Assembly (NCBI GenBank): GCA_006227965.1 | Contig: SBFL01000039.1 | Span: forward strand, 1 to 6,659 | DNA length: 6,659 nucleotides | Direction of reading: 5' to 3' | From: Bacteroidota bacterium | GTDB taxonomy: Bacteria; Bacteroidota; Bacteroidia; Flavobacteriales; Flavobacteriaceae | Shown: positions 1 through 6,646 of the stretch, in pieces | How the letters are laid out: each line of letters begins with the position of its first letter | Numbering within the stretch: the stretch's first letter is position 1 | The notes under the pieces: generated by a model | The model's database searches: none | What the model saw: only the letters and a program-made list of their open reading frames with translations | Told to the model about the DNA's origin: nothing | Program-made: the position numbers and the translations under genes

Positions 1-216
1 TACCCTGCGGTTGTGGGTACCCTGCTCGGCTGTCTTGTTGTTCTCAGCCTTGGACTTGGTTATCAGGGGCTCCACGAACTGCTTCAAGGCCTTCGCCTTG
101 GCAGTGGTGGTATTAATCCTTTTATGCTCAATCAGGGAACAAGCCATATTGGCAAGCATCGCCCTGCGGTGTGCCGTTTTCCTTCCCAGGTGATTGAATT
201 TTTTTCCGTGTCTCAT
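1..216 (-). CDS. rplQ: 50S ribosomal protein L17 (bL17), N-terminal part, cut by window edge
   Basis: L17 is a large-subunit protein near the peptide exit tunnel and is normally the last gene of the alpha operon. The visible part is 72 codons, starting at the ATG whose complement is at 214-216 and reading without a stop to base 1. It begins [20 protein letters not shown] and continues through the family's core (residues 28-50, including [20 protein letters not shown]), which is very typical of bL17. The 3' part, including any C-terminal extension of the kind common in Bacteroidota, lies outside the window, so length and completeness cannot be judged. It follows rpoA after 48 bases. An AGGA sits only four bases before the start (ATAGGAAACGATG), too close for a classical Shine-Dalgarno site. 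Identification is secure from sequence and position. Confidence 0.96.
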   Translation of the reverse strand, partial: MRHGKKFNHLGRKTAHRRAMLANMACSLIEHKRINTTTAKAKALKQFVEPLITKSKAENNKTAEQGTHNRRV

Positions 217-264
217 CGTTTCCTATAATTTCCGGACTATGCCTGTCACAGGCTCCAGCCCTGC
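217..264 (-). promoter_or_regulatory. rpoA-rplQ spacer with a small perfect hairpin
   Basis: This 48-base spacer is longer than most gaps in the cluster. In the transcript it holds GCCUG-UGA-CAGGC (241-253), a perfect 5-bp stem with a 3-base loop, about 24 bases before the rplQ start. No run of U follows, so it is not a canonical intrinsic terminator. It might be an attenuation, processing or stability element, or chance. The pairing is seen; any function is inferred. Confidence 0.3.
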
Positions 265-1257
265 TTAGTCCTTATCCAGTTTATACTTAGACAAATCCAT
301 TCCAAAGTTCAATCCCTTGTTGATTACCAGCTCCTCGAGCTCTGTAAGGGATTTCTTACCAAAATTCCTGAACTTCATGAGATCGTTCTTGTTGAATGCC
401 ACAAGATCCCCCAGGGTATCGACTTCTGCCGCCTTCAGGCAGTTCAGGGCACGTACGGAGAGGTCCATATCGACCAGTTTGGTCTTAAGGAGCTGCCTCA
501 TGTGCAGGGATTCCTCATCGTAGGTCTCGGTCTGTGCGATCTCATCTGCCTCCAGGGTTATACGCTCGTCAGAGAAAAGCATGAAGTGGTGGATCAGGAC
601 CTTGGCAGCTTCGGTAAGCGCCTGTTTCGGATGAATAGATCCGTCCGTAGAAATTTCAAAGACCAGTTTTTCATAGTCGGTCTTTTGCTCTACCCGGTAG
701 TTCTCAATGCTGTATTTTACATTGCGAACTGGCGTAAAGATAGAATCCACAGCTATGCTTCCGAGAGGGGCATTGGATTTTTTGTTCTCCTCTGCCGGCA
801 CATATCCGCGGCCTTTTTCAATGATTATCTCCAGGTTGAGGCTCACCTTGGGGTCCATGTTGCAGATCACCAGGTCCGGATTCAGTATCTGAAATCCGGA
901 AATAAACTTCTGGAAATCCCCTGCAGTCAGTTGCTCCTTGCCGCTAACTGAAATAGAAACGGTTTCCTCATTCACGTCGTCGATCTGTCGCTTGAAACGA
1001 ATTTGTTTCATATTGAGGATGATTTCGGTAACATCCTCCACAACACCTTCAATTACCGAAAATTCATGTTCTACCTTATCCATGCGAACAGAGGTGATGG
1101 CAAATCCCTCCAGGGAAGCCAGCAGCACCCTTCTGAGTGCATTCCCGACAGTCAGACCATATCCGGGTTCCAAAGGGCGAAATTCAAACTTCCCTTCGAA
1201 ATCCGTGGAATCTATCATGATAACTTTATCGGGCTTCTGAAAATTAAATAATGCCAT
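265..1257 (-). CDS. rpoA: DNA-directed RNA polymerase subunit alpha
   Basis: Alpha dimerises to start assembly of RNA polymerase and contacts UP-element DNA and activators. The protein has 330 residues, the usual size. The N-terminal assembly domain covers about residues 1-235 and contains the conserved [14 protein letters not shown] (38-51). A short acidic linker (about 236-255) leads to the C-terminal domain (about 256-322). There VRALNCLK (268-275) and NFGKKSLTE (298-306) match the DNA-contacting segments of E. coli alpha with an offset of +4, so R269 corresponds to the UP-element arginine R265, with N272 and G300 also retained. The stop is TAA. It starts 18 bases after rpsD, with no Shine-Dalgarno in that gap (ending GACCCGATT). 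Its place between rpsD and rplQ is the standard alpha-operon order. Nothing appears truncated or unusual. Confidence 0.99.
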   Translation of the reverse strand: MALFNFQKPDKVIMIDSTDFEGKFEFRPLEPGYGLTVGNALRRVLLASLEGFAITSVRMDKVEHEFSVIEGVVEDVTEIILNMKQIRFKRQIDDVNEETVSISVSGKEQLTAGDFQKFISGFQILNPDLVICNMDPKVSLNLEIIIEKGRGYVPAEENKKSNAPLGSIAVDSIFTPVRNVKYSIENYRVEQKTDYEKLVFEISTDGSIHPKQALTEAAKVLIHHFMLFSDERITLEADEIAQTETYDEESLHMRQLLKTKLVDMDLSVRALNCLKAAEVDTLGDLVAFNKNDLMKFRNFGKKSLTELEELVINKGLNFGMDLSKYKLDKD

Positions 1258-1275
1258 AATCGGGTCTGTGTTGTT

Positions 1276-1881
1276 TTATTTAGAGTATAACTCGACGATC
1301 AGTTGTTCCTTGATGTTCTCCGGGATTTGAATCCGTTCGGGAATCGACACAAAGGTCCCCTCCTTCTTATCCGAATTCCAGCTGATCCATTCGTAAACAG
1401 AGCTGTTGGAGGACAGGGAATCCTCGATCACCAGAAGGGACTTGGATTTTTCCCGGACTCCTATTACGTCACCGGGCTTCAGGGAATAAGATGGAATGTT
1501 GACCACTTCCCCGTTTACCGTGATGTGCCTGTGGCTCACCAACTGACGGGCTCCCCGTCGGGAAGGTGCCACACCCATGCGGTATACTACATTGTCCAGC
1601 CGGGACTCGCAAAGTTGAAGCAATACCTCACCGGTAACTCCTTTGCTCCGCGTGGCTTTTTCAAAAAGATTCCGGAACTGCCGCTCCAGGATCCCATAAG
1701 TGTACTTGGCTTTTTGTTTTTCCTGCAGCTGGATAGCGTACTCTGATTTCTTCCCCCTGCGACGGCTGTTTCCGTGCATCCCGGGAGGATAACTCTTTTT
1801 TTCGAAGGCCTTGTCGTCTCCGAAGATCGCCTCGCCGAACTTGCGCGCGATTTTTGATTTTGGTCCTGTATATCTTGCCAT
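1276..1881 (-). CDS. rpsD: 30S ribosomal protein S4 (uS4)
   Basis: S4 is a primary binder of the 16S rRNA 5' domain and nucleates small-subunit assembly; in E. coli and Bacillus it also represses its own operon by binding mRNA. The 201-residue length is normal. It begins [16 protein letters not shown]. The N-terminal domain has YPPGMHG at 31-37 and [13 protein letters not shown] at 51-63. The S4 RNA-binding domain begins near 92, with [12 protein letters not shown] (92-103) and [17 protein letters not shown] (108-124). The C-terminus ends in the typical [10 protein letters not shown]. The first cysteine is residue 91, so the N-terminal zinc knuckle of cysteine-containing S4 forms is absent. 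It is separated from rpsK by 91 bases holding a strong hairpin (1895-1948). AGGAA directly abuts the ATG, too near to be a standard ribosome binding site. Confidence 0.99.
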   Translation of the reverse strand: MARYTGPKSKIARKFGEAIFGDDKAFEKKSYPPGMHGNSRRRGKKSEYAIQLQEKQKAKYTYGILERQFRNLFEKATRSKGVTGEVLLQLCESRLDNVVYRMGVAPSRRGARQLVSHRHITVNGEVVNIPSYSLKPGDVIGVREKSKSLLVIEDSLSSNSSVYEWISWNSDKKEGTFVSIPERIQIPENIKEQLIVELYSK

Positions 1882-1894
1882 TTCCTGTGATTTG

Positions 1895-1948
1895 GAGAGT
1901 GCGGTTATGAATTAAGGCGAATCCTTCGATAACCGTAACTGCACCCCC
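1895..1948 (-). promoter_or_regulatory. Bulged hairpin in the rpsK-rpsD spacer, candidate S4 autoregulatory site
   Basis: In the transcript GGGGGUG (1942-1948) pairs with CACUCUC (1895-1901), giving seven pairs including two G-U. After a six-base 5' bulge (CAGUUA, 1936-1941) a perfect 7-bp stem follows, CGGUUAU (1929-1935) with AUAACCG (1902-1908). Beyond an internal loop, AAGG (1923-1926) pairs with CCUU (1914-1917) around an AUUCG loop. The structure ends 13 bases before the rpsD ATG, inside the footprint of an initiating ribosome. S4 is a known mRNA-binding autorepressor in other phyla, so a feedback site is a reasonable inference. The pairing was found by eye, without energy calculation or covariation. 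The 3' tail of rpsK and AT-rich bases lie upstream; I see no convincing Bacteroidota-type promoter there. Confidence 0.5.
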
Positions 1949-1972
1949 TGGTGAAAAAATTATTAACTGTGG

Positions 1973-2374
1973 TTAAACCCTCCTTCTTTTTGGCGGGCGG
2001 CATCCGTTGTGCGGCATCGGGGTAACATCGATGATCTCGGTCACCTCAATACCTGCGTTATGGATGGTCCGTATAGCGGACTCCCTGCCGTTACCCGGTC
2101 CCTTCACATACACCTTTACCTTGCGAAGACCAGCCTCGTGTGCGGTCTTGGCACATTCCTCAGCTGCGATCTGGGCAGCGTAAGGGGTGTTCTTCTTGGA
2201 ACCACGGAATCCCATTTTCCCGGCGGAAGACCAGGAGATCACATCCCCTTTCTTGTTGGTCAGGGAGATGATGATGTTGTTGAAGGAAGCGGTGATATGT
2301 GCTTCCCCGGTGGACTCCACCGAAACCTTCCGCTTTTTGGCGGTTTTTGATGATTTTGAACCTGTTTTTGCCAT
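1973..2374 (-). CDS. rpsK: 30S ribosomal protein S11 (uS11)
   Basis: S11 sits on the platform of the small subunit near the mRNA exit and the 3' end of 16S rRNA, where the anti-Shine-Dalgarno is located. The protein has 133 residues, a normal length, with a basic Ser/Lys/Thr-rich N-terminal tail (1-17). The conserved core follows: [12 protein letters not shown] (29-40), [18 protein letters not shown] (51-68) and [19 protein letters not shown] (90-108). It ends in the family's hallmark [12 protein letters not shown] (122-133). The stop is TAA. It is isolated from both neighbours by spacers of 91 bases, unlike the tight packing elsewhere in the cluster. The upstream bases (GAUUCAUAAGAAU) contain no Shine-Dalgarno. 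Identification is certain. Confidence 0.99.
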   Translation of the reverse strand: MAKTGSKSSKTAKKRKVSVESTGEAHITASFNNIIISLTNKKGDVISWSSAGKMGFRGSKKNTPYAAQIAAEECAKTAHEAGLRKVKVYVKGPGNGRESAIRTIHNAGIEVTEIIDVTPMPHNGCRPPKRRRV

Positions 2375-2465
2375 ATTCTTATGAATCTCAGTAATCGGGA
2401 GGGATTGGCTTCTGACAATCAGCCAGGCTGTTGTCCGAAAGGCAACCCGTGCCCTGTACTACGTA
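2375..2465 (-). promoter_or_regulatory. rpsM-rpsK spacer with competing hairpins
   Basis: This 91-base spacer can fold in several ways in the transcript. GUUG-CC-UUUC-GG-A-CAAC (2430-2446) is a 6-bp stem with one bulged A. Next, CUGA-UUG-UCAG (2412-2422) or the overlapping GGC/GCC plus UGA/UCA stem can form. Alternatively GGGUUG (2443-2448) can pair with CAAUCCC (2401-2407), with one bulged U, enclosing both. The mutually exclusive pairings could be a regulatory switch or chance in GC-rich sequence. A ribosomal-protein feedback site is possible but only inferred. No promoter or U-tract terminator is visible. Confidence 0.32.
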
Positions 2466-2840
2466 TTATTTAGTGGCTTTCTTTTTGTTAGCAACTGTCT
2501 TGCGCTTTCCTTTCCGGGTCCTGGAATTGTTCTTGGTCCGCTGGCCCCTGAGCGGGAGGCCAATCCTGTGGCGGATTCCGCGATAGCACCCGATATCCAT
2601 CAGCCGTTTGATATTAAGCTGGGTTTCAGAACGAAGTTCCCCTTCTATCGTGTAAGCGGAAACCGCTTCCCGAATACGACCAATTTCGTCGTCATTCCAG
2701 TCAGACACCTTGGCATCCTCGCTGACGTCAGCTTTTTCCAGAATTTCCTTGGCTCTGTTTTTACCGATACCGTAGATATAGGTAAGGGCTATGACGCCTC
2801 TCTTTTGTTTTGGTATATCAACACCTGCAATTCTTGCCAT
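2466..2840 (-). CDS. rpsM: 30S ribosomal protein S13 (uS13)
   Basis: S13 lies in the head of the small subunit, bridges to the large subunit and touches P-site tRNA with its basic tail. The 124-residue product has the normal size. It starts [10 protein letters not shown], has a helix-hairpin-helix-like YIYGIG at 21-26, and contains the family signature [19 protein letters not shown] (84-102). The end is a lysine-rich tail (108-124). It starts just two bases after the rpmJ stop (TAG-TT-ATG), so translational coupling is likely. AGGGG in the last codons of rpmJ lies five bases before the start and is one of the few Shine-Dalgarno-like spots in the window, but those bases also encode the conserved Gln-Gly end of L36. 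It is the first gene of the alpha operon in the E. coli scheme. Confidence 0.99.
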   Translation of the reverse strand: MARIAGVDIPKQKRGVIALTYIYGIGKNRAKEILEKADVSEDAKVSDWNDDEIGRIREAVSAYTIEGELRSETQLNIKRLMDIGCYRGIRHRIGLPLRGQRTKNNSRTRKGKRKTVANKKKATK

Positions 2841-2842
2841 AA

Positions 2843-2959
2843 CTACCCCTGTCTTTGTTTAAATCTAGGATTCTTTTTGTTGATCACGTACAACCGTCCC
2901 TTGCGGCGAACGATCTTGCAATCAGCACTTCTTTTTTTAATGGATGCTCTAACTTTCAT
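2843..2959 (-). CDS. rpmJ: 50S ribosomal protein L36 (bL36), zinc-ligand-lacking form
   Basis: L36 is the smallest large-subunit protein and helps fold 23S rRNA. The 38-residue reading frame encodes [20 protein letters not shown], then GRLYVIN, and ends NPRFKQRQG. In the zinc-binding form three cysteines and one histidine are conserved at about 11, 14, 27 and 33; here position 11 is Ser, only Cys14 remains, position 27 is Asn, and Phe33 replaces the histidine, with one extra residue before it. This is the C-minus form, expected in Bacteroidota. It stops with TAG, while the other complete genes here use TAA. It lies 13 bases after infA and 2 bases before rpsM. The start is fixed by the invariant MKVR. 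It is easily missed by length cut-offs but is certainly real. Confidence 0.98.
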   Translation of the reverse strand: MKVRASIKKRSADCKIVRRKGRLYVINKKNPRFKQRQG

Positions 2960-2972
2960 CGTATCCGGTTTC

Positions 2973-3188
2973 TTAGTATCTGTACGTTATTCTAGCTTTT
3001 GTCAAATCATACGGGCTCATTTCAAGCTTCACCTTATCCCCCGGAAGAAGCTTGATATAGTGCATGCGCATCTTTCCGGAAATATGGGCGGTAACTACAT
3101 GCCCGTTTTCCAATTCCACACGGAACATGGCATTGGAAAGCGCTTCTATAATTGTCCCGTCCTGTTCTATGGGAGCCTGTTTAGCCAT
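2973..3188 (-). CDS. infA: Translation initiation factor IF-1
   Basis: IF-1 binds the ribosomal A site during initiation and assists IF-2 and IF-3. The 71-residue protein is a single S1/OB-fold domain. It begins [17 protein letters not shown] and carries the hallmark [20 protein letters not shown] (21-40), followed by [20 protein letters not shown] (47-66), nearly identical to E. coli IF-1 over these segments. It starts four bases after the secY stop (TAA-TTGT-ATG), with no Shine-Dalgarno, so coupling to secY translation is likely. Its place between secY and rpmJ resembles Gram-positive clusters minus adk and map, and differs from E. coli, where infA is elsewhere on the chromosome. The stop is TAA. 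Confidence 0.99.
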   Translation of the reverse strand: MAKQAPIEQDGTIIEALSNAMFRVELENGHVVTAHISGKMRMHYIKLLPGDKVKLEMSPYDLTKARITYRY

Positions 3189-3192
3189 ACAA

Positions 3193-4533
3193 TTATGCTA
3201 CTTTTCTGTTTTTACCTGTTTTCATGAGCCCGTCATAATGGCGGTTCAGCAGATAGGCATTGACCTGTTGAACGGTATCGATGGCTACCCCTACCATAAT
3301 CAGAAGGGAAGTGCCCCCGTAAAACAGGGCCCAGCTGGGCTGAATATTGATCAGCTTCACCACGATTGCCGGGAAGACCGCCAGGATGGCCAGGAATATC
3401 GAGCCCGGAAGGGTGATGTGAGACATTACCCTGTCCAGGAAATCCCCGGTTTCCTTTCCGGGGCGTATCCCCGGAATAAATCCACCGCTGCGTTTAAGGT
3501 CATCAGCCATCTTGTTGGTGGGCACCGTAATCGCCGTATAGAAATACGTAAAGATGATAATCAAAACTGCAAACAGAATGTTATAAGCCAGTCCGAAAAT
3601 ATCCTGGAACTGAACTTCCATCCACTGCCCTACGGCCGTGCTGTTGAAGGTCCTTCCAAGCAGACCCGGAGCAAACATGATTGCCTGAGCAAAGATGATG
3701 GGCATTACCCCGGAAGCATTCAACTTCAGGGGGATGTACTGACGGGAGCCCATTACGTTCTTTTCATAGCCGCCTGAAGCCGTGCGCCTGGCGTACTGTA
3801 CCGGAACCCGGCGGACTGCCATCACCAGCAGTACACTGGCCAGGATAACCACAAACCATAGGATTAGTTCCACCAGGATCAGCATCGGGCCGCCATTGCC
3901 GTTCAGGCGGGAAGCAGCCTCCTGAACAAAGGCCTGAGGCAGGGTTGCAATGATCCCGATCATAATCAGGAGGGAAATCCCGTTCCCGATCCCCTTATCG
4001 GTGATTTTCTCACCCAGCCACATGGCGAACACACAACCGGTTACCAGGATGATGACTGCAGGGATTATAAAATTCAGTCCCTTCCCGAGCAAAAAGGCGC
4101 TGTCCGGAACTCCAAGAGCGCCAAGGCTGTACAGGTAAGCCGGAGCCTGAACGATACAGATGGCGATGGTAAGCCAGCGGGTAATCTGTGTTTTGGTCTT
4201 GCGGCCGCTTTCCCCTTCCTTATCCAGTTTCTGGAGGTACGGAATGGCGATACCCATCAACTGTACCACAATGGAAGCTGAGATATACGGCATAATCCCC
4301 AGGGCAAACACGGAAGCGTTGGCGAAAGCCCCGCCCGTGAACGCATTGAGGATTCCCAGGATACCCTGCTCTGTATTGGATGAAAGCTCGGCGAGCTGTG
4401 ATGTATCGATACCCGGGAGTACCACCTGGGCACCAAAGCGGTATACCAGTAAAAGCCCCAGGGTCACAATGATGCGGGACCTCAGTTCCTCAATCTTCCA
4501 AATATTGGCTATGATCTCAAAAAATTTCCTCAT
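3193..4533 (-). CDS. secY: Protein translocase subunit SecY
   Basis: SecY is the pore subunit of the SecYEG channel in the inner membrane, through which unfolded proteins are exported or inserted. The 446-residue protein shows about ten hydrophobic segments, the usual count, starting near residues 21-36. The first SecY signature is in TM2 ([18 protein letters not shown], 77-94). The second is at the end of TM4 ([17 protein letters not shown], 171-187). The large cytosolic loop has [10 protein letters not shown] (241-250). The last major loop, [19 protein letters not shown] (337-355), contains residues that contact SecA and the ribosome in the family. The C-terminus is basic ([11 protein letters not shown]). 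It begins 11 bases after rplO and ends four bases before infA. The start has no Shine-Dalgarno (GCGCAGGCTTT). No truncation or frame problem is visible. Confidence 0.99.
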   Translation of the reverse strand: MRKFFEIIANIWKIEELRSRIIVTLGLLLVYRFGAQVVLPGIDTSQLAELSSNTEQGILGILNAFTGGAFANASVFALGIMPYISASIVVQLMGIAIPYLQKLDKEGESGRKTKTQITRWLTIAICIVQAPAYLYSLGALGVPDSAFLLGKGLNFIIPAVIILVTGCVFAMWLGEKITDKGIGNGISLLIMIGIIATLPQAFVQEAASRLNGNGGPMLILVELILWFVVILASVLLVMAVRRVPVQYARRTASGGYEKNVMGSRQYIPLKLNASGVMPIIFAQAIMFAPGLLGRTFNSTAVGQWMEVQFQDIFGLAYNILFAVLIIIFTYFYTAITVPTNKMADDLKRSGGFIPGIRPGKETGDFLDRVMSHITLPGSIFLAILAVFPAIVVKLINIQPSWALFYGGTSLLIMVGVAIDTVQQVNAYLLNRHYDGLMKTGKNRKVA

Positions 4534-4544
4534 AAAGCCTGCGC

Positions 4545-4997
4545 TTATAAACTTATGGCCTCTCCACCAGCAGCCTCGATAGAAGCTTTGGCGCTGGCCG
4601 TAAATTTATGTGCCGTTATTTTCAAAGGGGCCTTCAATTCACCCCGTCCCATGATTTTTACCAGGTCGTTCTTGCCGGCAAGTCTCATTTCCACCATCTG
4701 CTCGAGGGTGAGCTCCTTTTTGACAGCCCCGTTGTCGACCAGTCCCTGAAGCGTATCCAGGTTGATCCCGCGGTATTCCTTCCGGTTGATGTTGTTAAAC
4801 CCGAATTTGGGTACCCGGCGCTGCAGGGGCATCTGGCCTCCCTCAAACCCGATCTTCCTGGAATATCCTGACCGGGATTTGGCTCCTTTGTGGCCACGGG
4901 CAGCCGTGCCACCTTTGCCGGAACCCTGTCCGCGCCCTACGGTTTTTCCAGCTTTGTGTACAGAACCTTTCGCCGGTTTTAAATTCGATAAATCCAT
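4545..4997 (-). CDS. rplO: 50S ribosomal protein L15 (uL15)
   Basis: L15 threads a long basic Gly-rich extension into the 23S rRNA core and is needed late in large-subunit assembly. The protein has 150 residues, typical. The start MDLSNLKPAKGSVHKAGK is followed by the glycine/arginine extension (about 20-48, with GRGQGSGKGGTAARGHKGAK) and GFEGGQMPLQRRVPKFGF (50-67). The globular C-terminal domain carries the family signature at about 113-146, with VKIMGRGELKAPL and AHKFTASAKASIEAAGG. The stop is TAA. It starts 12 bases after rpmD and precedes secY, the usual spc order. The spacer before it (AGTAACGCAGT) has no Shine-Dalgarno. A 75-codon alternative frame inside it is a by-product of its Gly/Arg-rich codons. 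Confidence 0.99.
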   Translation of the reverse strand: MDLSNLKPAKGSVHKAGKTVGRGQGSGKGGTAARGHKGAKSRSGYSRKIGFEGGQMPLQRRVPKFGFNNINRKEYRGINLDTLQGLVDNGAVKKELTLEQMVEMRLAGKNDLVKIMGRGELKAPLKITAHKFTASAKASIEAAGGEAISL

Positions 4998-5009
4998 ACT
5001 GCGTTACTT

Positions 5010-5189
5010 TTAAGCTTCTTCCGTAGAAACCAGGTGTTTTACTTTACTGATCATTCCAAGGATGCTGGGGGTTTGCTCATGCTCCACCTGCTGTCCTATT
5101 CCGCGCAGTCCCAGAGCCTGCAGGGTCCGCTTCTGATCCTGAGGGCGTTTGATACTGCTTTTAACTTGTTTTACTCGAATTTTTGCCAT
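5010..5189 (-). CDS. rpmD: 50S ribosomal protein L30 (uL30)
   Basis: L30 is a small large-subunit protein found in many but not all bacteria. The reading frame can be extended upstream to 5261, but that would overlap the end of rpsE by 59 bases and add 24 unrelated residues. The family start is MAKIRVKQVKSSIKRPQDQK at 5189, giving 59 residues, the normal length. The conserved core RTLQALGLRGIGQQVEHEQT (21-40) and IDP-like C-terminal segment PSILGMISKVKHLV are present. It begins 13 bases after rpsE; AGGA lies four bases or fewer from the ATG (GGCAGGAACCATG). The stop is TAA. Identity and start choice are both well supported. Confidence 0.97.
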   Translation of the reverse strand: MAKIRVKQVKSSIKRPQDQKRTLQALGLRGIGQQVEHEQTPSILGMISKVKHLVSTEEA

Positions 5190-5202
5190 GGTTCCTGCCT
5201 GC

Positions 5203-5727
5203 TTATCCGTTGAAAACTTTATCCAGGGAAATACCGCGTTGTTTGGCCACCGTACCGGCATCCCTCAGCTGCAGCAAGGCGTCAAAAGTAGCCTTTACCA
5301 CGTTGTGGGGGTTGGATGAACCCTGGGATTTGGACAGAACGTCCTGAACCCCAACGGATTCAAGAACCGCTCGCACTGCCCCGCCAGCGATCACCCCGGT
5401 ACCGTGTGATGCAGGCTGGATATAAACCCGGGCACCTCCGTATTTTCCCTTTTGTTCGTGTGGAACGGTACCTTTGTTCAAAGGAATGCGAACCAGGTTC
5501 TTTTTGGCATCCTCGACCGCTTTGGCAATTGCCGTGGCAACTTCCTTGGACTTGCCGAGTCCGTGACCGACAACGCCATTCTCATCACCTACCACTACAA
5601 TGGCAGAGAATCCGAAGGCCCGGCCTCCCTTGGTCACCTTGGTAACCCGTTGAACACCCACCAGACGGTCCTTAAGTTCAAGGCCCCCCGGTTTTACAGT
5701 TTCCACATTTTTGTATTTCCCGTACAT
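5203..5727 (-). CDS. rpsE: 30S ribosomal protein S5 (uS5)
   Basis: S5 lies at the mRNA entry side of the small subunit and influences decoding accuracy. The 174 residues fit the family. The N-terminal dsRNA-binding-like domain (about 16-80) contains [20 protein letters not shown] (27-46) and the signature [20 protein letters not shown] (47-66). The C-terminal domain has [20 protein letters not shown] (104-123) and [12 protein letters not shown] (136-147). The loop where spectinomycin-resistance changes occur in E. coli reads VTKGGR (31-36), the unmodified family pattern. It starts eight bases after the rplR stop. AGGA lies three bases from the ATG, closer than a classical site. The stop is TAA. 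It is followed after 13 bases by rpmD. Confidence 0.99.
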   Translation of the reverse strand: MYGKYKNVETVKPGGLELKDRLVGVQRVTKVTKGGRAFGFSAIVVVGDENGVVGHGLGKSKEVATAIAKAVEDAKKNLVRIPLNKGTVPHEQKGKYGGARVYIQPASHGTGVIAGGAVRAVLESVGVQDVLSKSQGSSNPHNVVKATFDALLQLRDAGTVAKQRGISLDKVFNG

Positions 5728-5735
5728 AATTCCTA

Positions 5736-6092
5736 TTAAAATTTTAATCCGCCTTCTCTGGCACCTTCTGCGAGTGATTTAACTCTTCCATGGTATTGAT
5801 AACCTCCCCTGTCAAAAGCTACGGCTTCCACACCGGCGGCCATGGCTTTCTTTGCGAGCAGCTTGCCTACCTCGGCGGCTTTCTCTGTTTTTGTTCCCTT
5901 GGCCCCGTCCAAATCCTTGTCGCGGGAAGAGGCGGCTGCCAGGGTCTTACCACTGGTGTCATCGATGATCTGTGCGTAGATCTCCTTGTTGCTGCGGTAA
6001 ACAGAAAGGCGAGGCCGCTCCGCGGTGCCGAAGGAAACCTTGCGGATCCGTCTTCTGATCTTGTTTCTTTTTTCAGACTTTGTTAGTCCCAT
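5736..6092 (-). CDS. rplR: 50S ribosomal protein L18 (uL18)
   Basis: L18 binds 5S rRNA and helps attach it to the large subunit. The protein has 118 residues, typical. A basic N-terminal arm ([18 protein letters not shown], 1-18) precedes the 5S-binding core: [20 protein letters not shown] (26-45), [12 protein letters not shown] (72-83) and [20 protein letters not shown] (93-112), ending EGGLKF. The frame closes with TAA immediately followed in frame by TAG, a tandem stop, in the short gap before rpsE. It begins 11 bases after rplF, with an AGGGA-like stretch three bases from the start. Position between L6 and S5 is the standard spc order. Confidence 0.99.
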   Translation of the reverse strand: MGLTKSEKRNKIRRRIRKVSFGTAERPRLSVYRSNKEIYAQIIDDTSGKTLAAASSRDKDLDGAKGTKTEKAAEVGKLLAKKAMAAGVEAVAFDRGGYQYHGRVKSLAEGAREGGLKF

Positions 6093-6103
6093 AATCCCTG
6101 TGA

Positions 6104-6646
6104 TTAAGCTGATTTACCTGCTTTTCTTCTGATTTGTTCACCCACGAACTTGATGCCTTTTCCTTTGTATGGCTCAGGTTTGCGGAAAGAACGGATCTTA
6201 GCCGCGATCTGCCCCACCAGTTGCTTGTCGTGAGAAGTGAGTTTGATAAGCGGGTTCCTCCCTTTCTCGGAGGTAGTCTCCACCTTCACTTCGGGAGCCA
6301 GTTCCATAACAATGTTATGCGACATGCCCAGTGCAAGATCCAGCTTCTGTCCCTGGTTGCTGGCACGGTAACCAACCCCTACCAGTTCCAGTTCTTTGGT
6401 CCAGCCTTTGGAAACCCCCAGAATCATATTGTTAATAAGGGAACGGTAAAGGCCGTGCTTCGCTTTATCAGACTTCTTCTCGGAGTTCCTGTTTACGACT
6501 ACTTCTCCATCGGCAACAGAGACTTCCACGTCACTGAACTCCTGATGCAGTTCCCCGAGTTTCCCTTTTACGGTTACAACGTTGTCTGCCACCTCAACGG
6601 TAACACCCTCTGGAATGGCGATCGGATTATTTCCTATTCTAGACAT
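6104..6646 (-). CDS. rplF: 50S ribosomal protein L6 (uL6)
   Basis: L6 lies near the sarcin-ricin loop and the factor-binding site of the large subunit and is needed for its assembly. The protein is complete at 180 residues. It begins [19 protein letters not shown]. Two repeated alpha/beta domains cover about 1-82 and 83-175, and the boundary contains [20 protein letters not shown] (63-82). The L6 signature [20 protein letters not shown] occupies 157-176. The start is fixed by the invariant MSRIG. The 13 bases upstream that remain in the window (AAGAATCAGCAGC) have no Shine-Dalgarno and no stop of the preceding gene, which by cluster order should be rpsH. The stop is TAA. It is the most upstream gene in this window. 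Confidence 0.99.
   Translation of the reverse strand: MSRIGNNPIAIPEGVTVEVADNVVTVKGKLGELHQEFSDVEVSVADGEVVVNRNSEKKSDKAKHGLYRSLINNMILGVSKGWTKELELVGVGYRASNQGQKLDLALGMSHNIVMELAPEVKVETTSEKGRNPLIKLTSHDKQLVGQIAAKIRSFRKPEPYKGKGIKFVGEQIRRKAGKSA

Noticed and set aside
241..253. Intrinsic terminator between rpoA and rplQ
   Set aside because: The hairpin is only 5 bp and no U-run follows, so termination is not supported; kept only as a possible regulatory hairpin.
502..951. Plus-strand open frame of 149 codons opposite rpoA
   Set aside because: Fully inside the antisense of rpoA and without family resemblance.
2568..3227. Plus-strand open frame of 219 codons opposite rpsM, rpmJ and infA
   Set aside because: Antisense to three conserved genes, with no domain and no start context; a shadow frame.
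3064..3777. Plus-strand open frame of 237 codons opposite infA and secY
   Set aside because: It lies antisense to two unmistakable genes, crosses their boundary and shows no recognisable family; it is explained by codon use on the other strand.
4685..4912. 75-codon minus-strand frame inside rplO
   Set aside because: Alternate frame of the Gly/Arg-rich L15 sequence, with no independent start signal or homology visible.
5190..5261. Upstream extension of rpmD to an earlier ATG at 5261
   Set aside because: It overlaps the 3' end of rpsE, adds residues unrelated to L30, and the invariant MAKIRVKQ start lies at 5189.
5283..5290. TACTTTTG on the minus strand, matching the Bacteroidota -7 promoter consensus TAnnTTTG
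   Set aside because: It lies inside the rpsE coding sequence, has no TTG at the -33 position, and one such match is expected by chance in this length.
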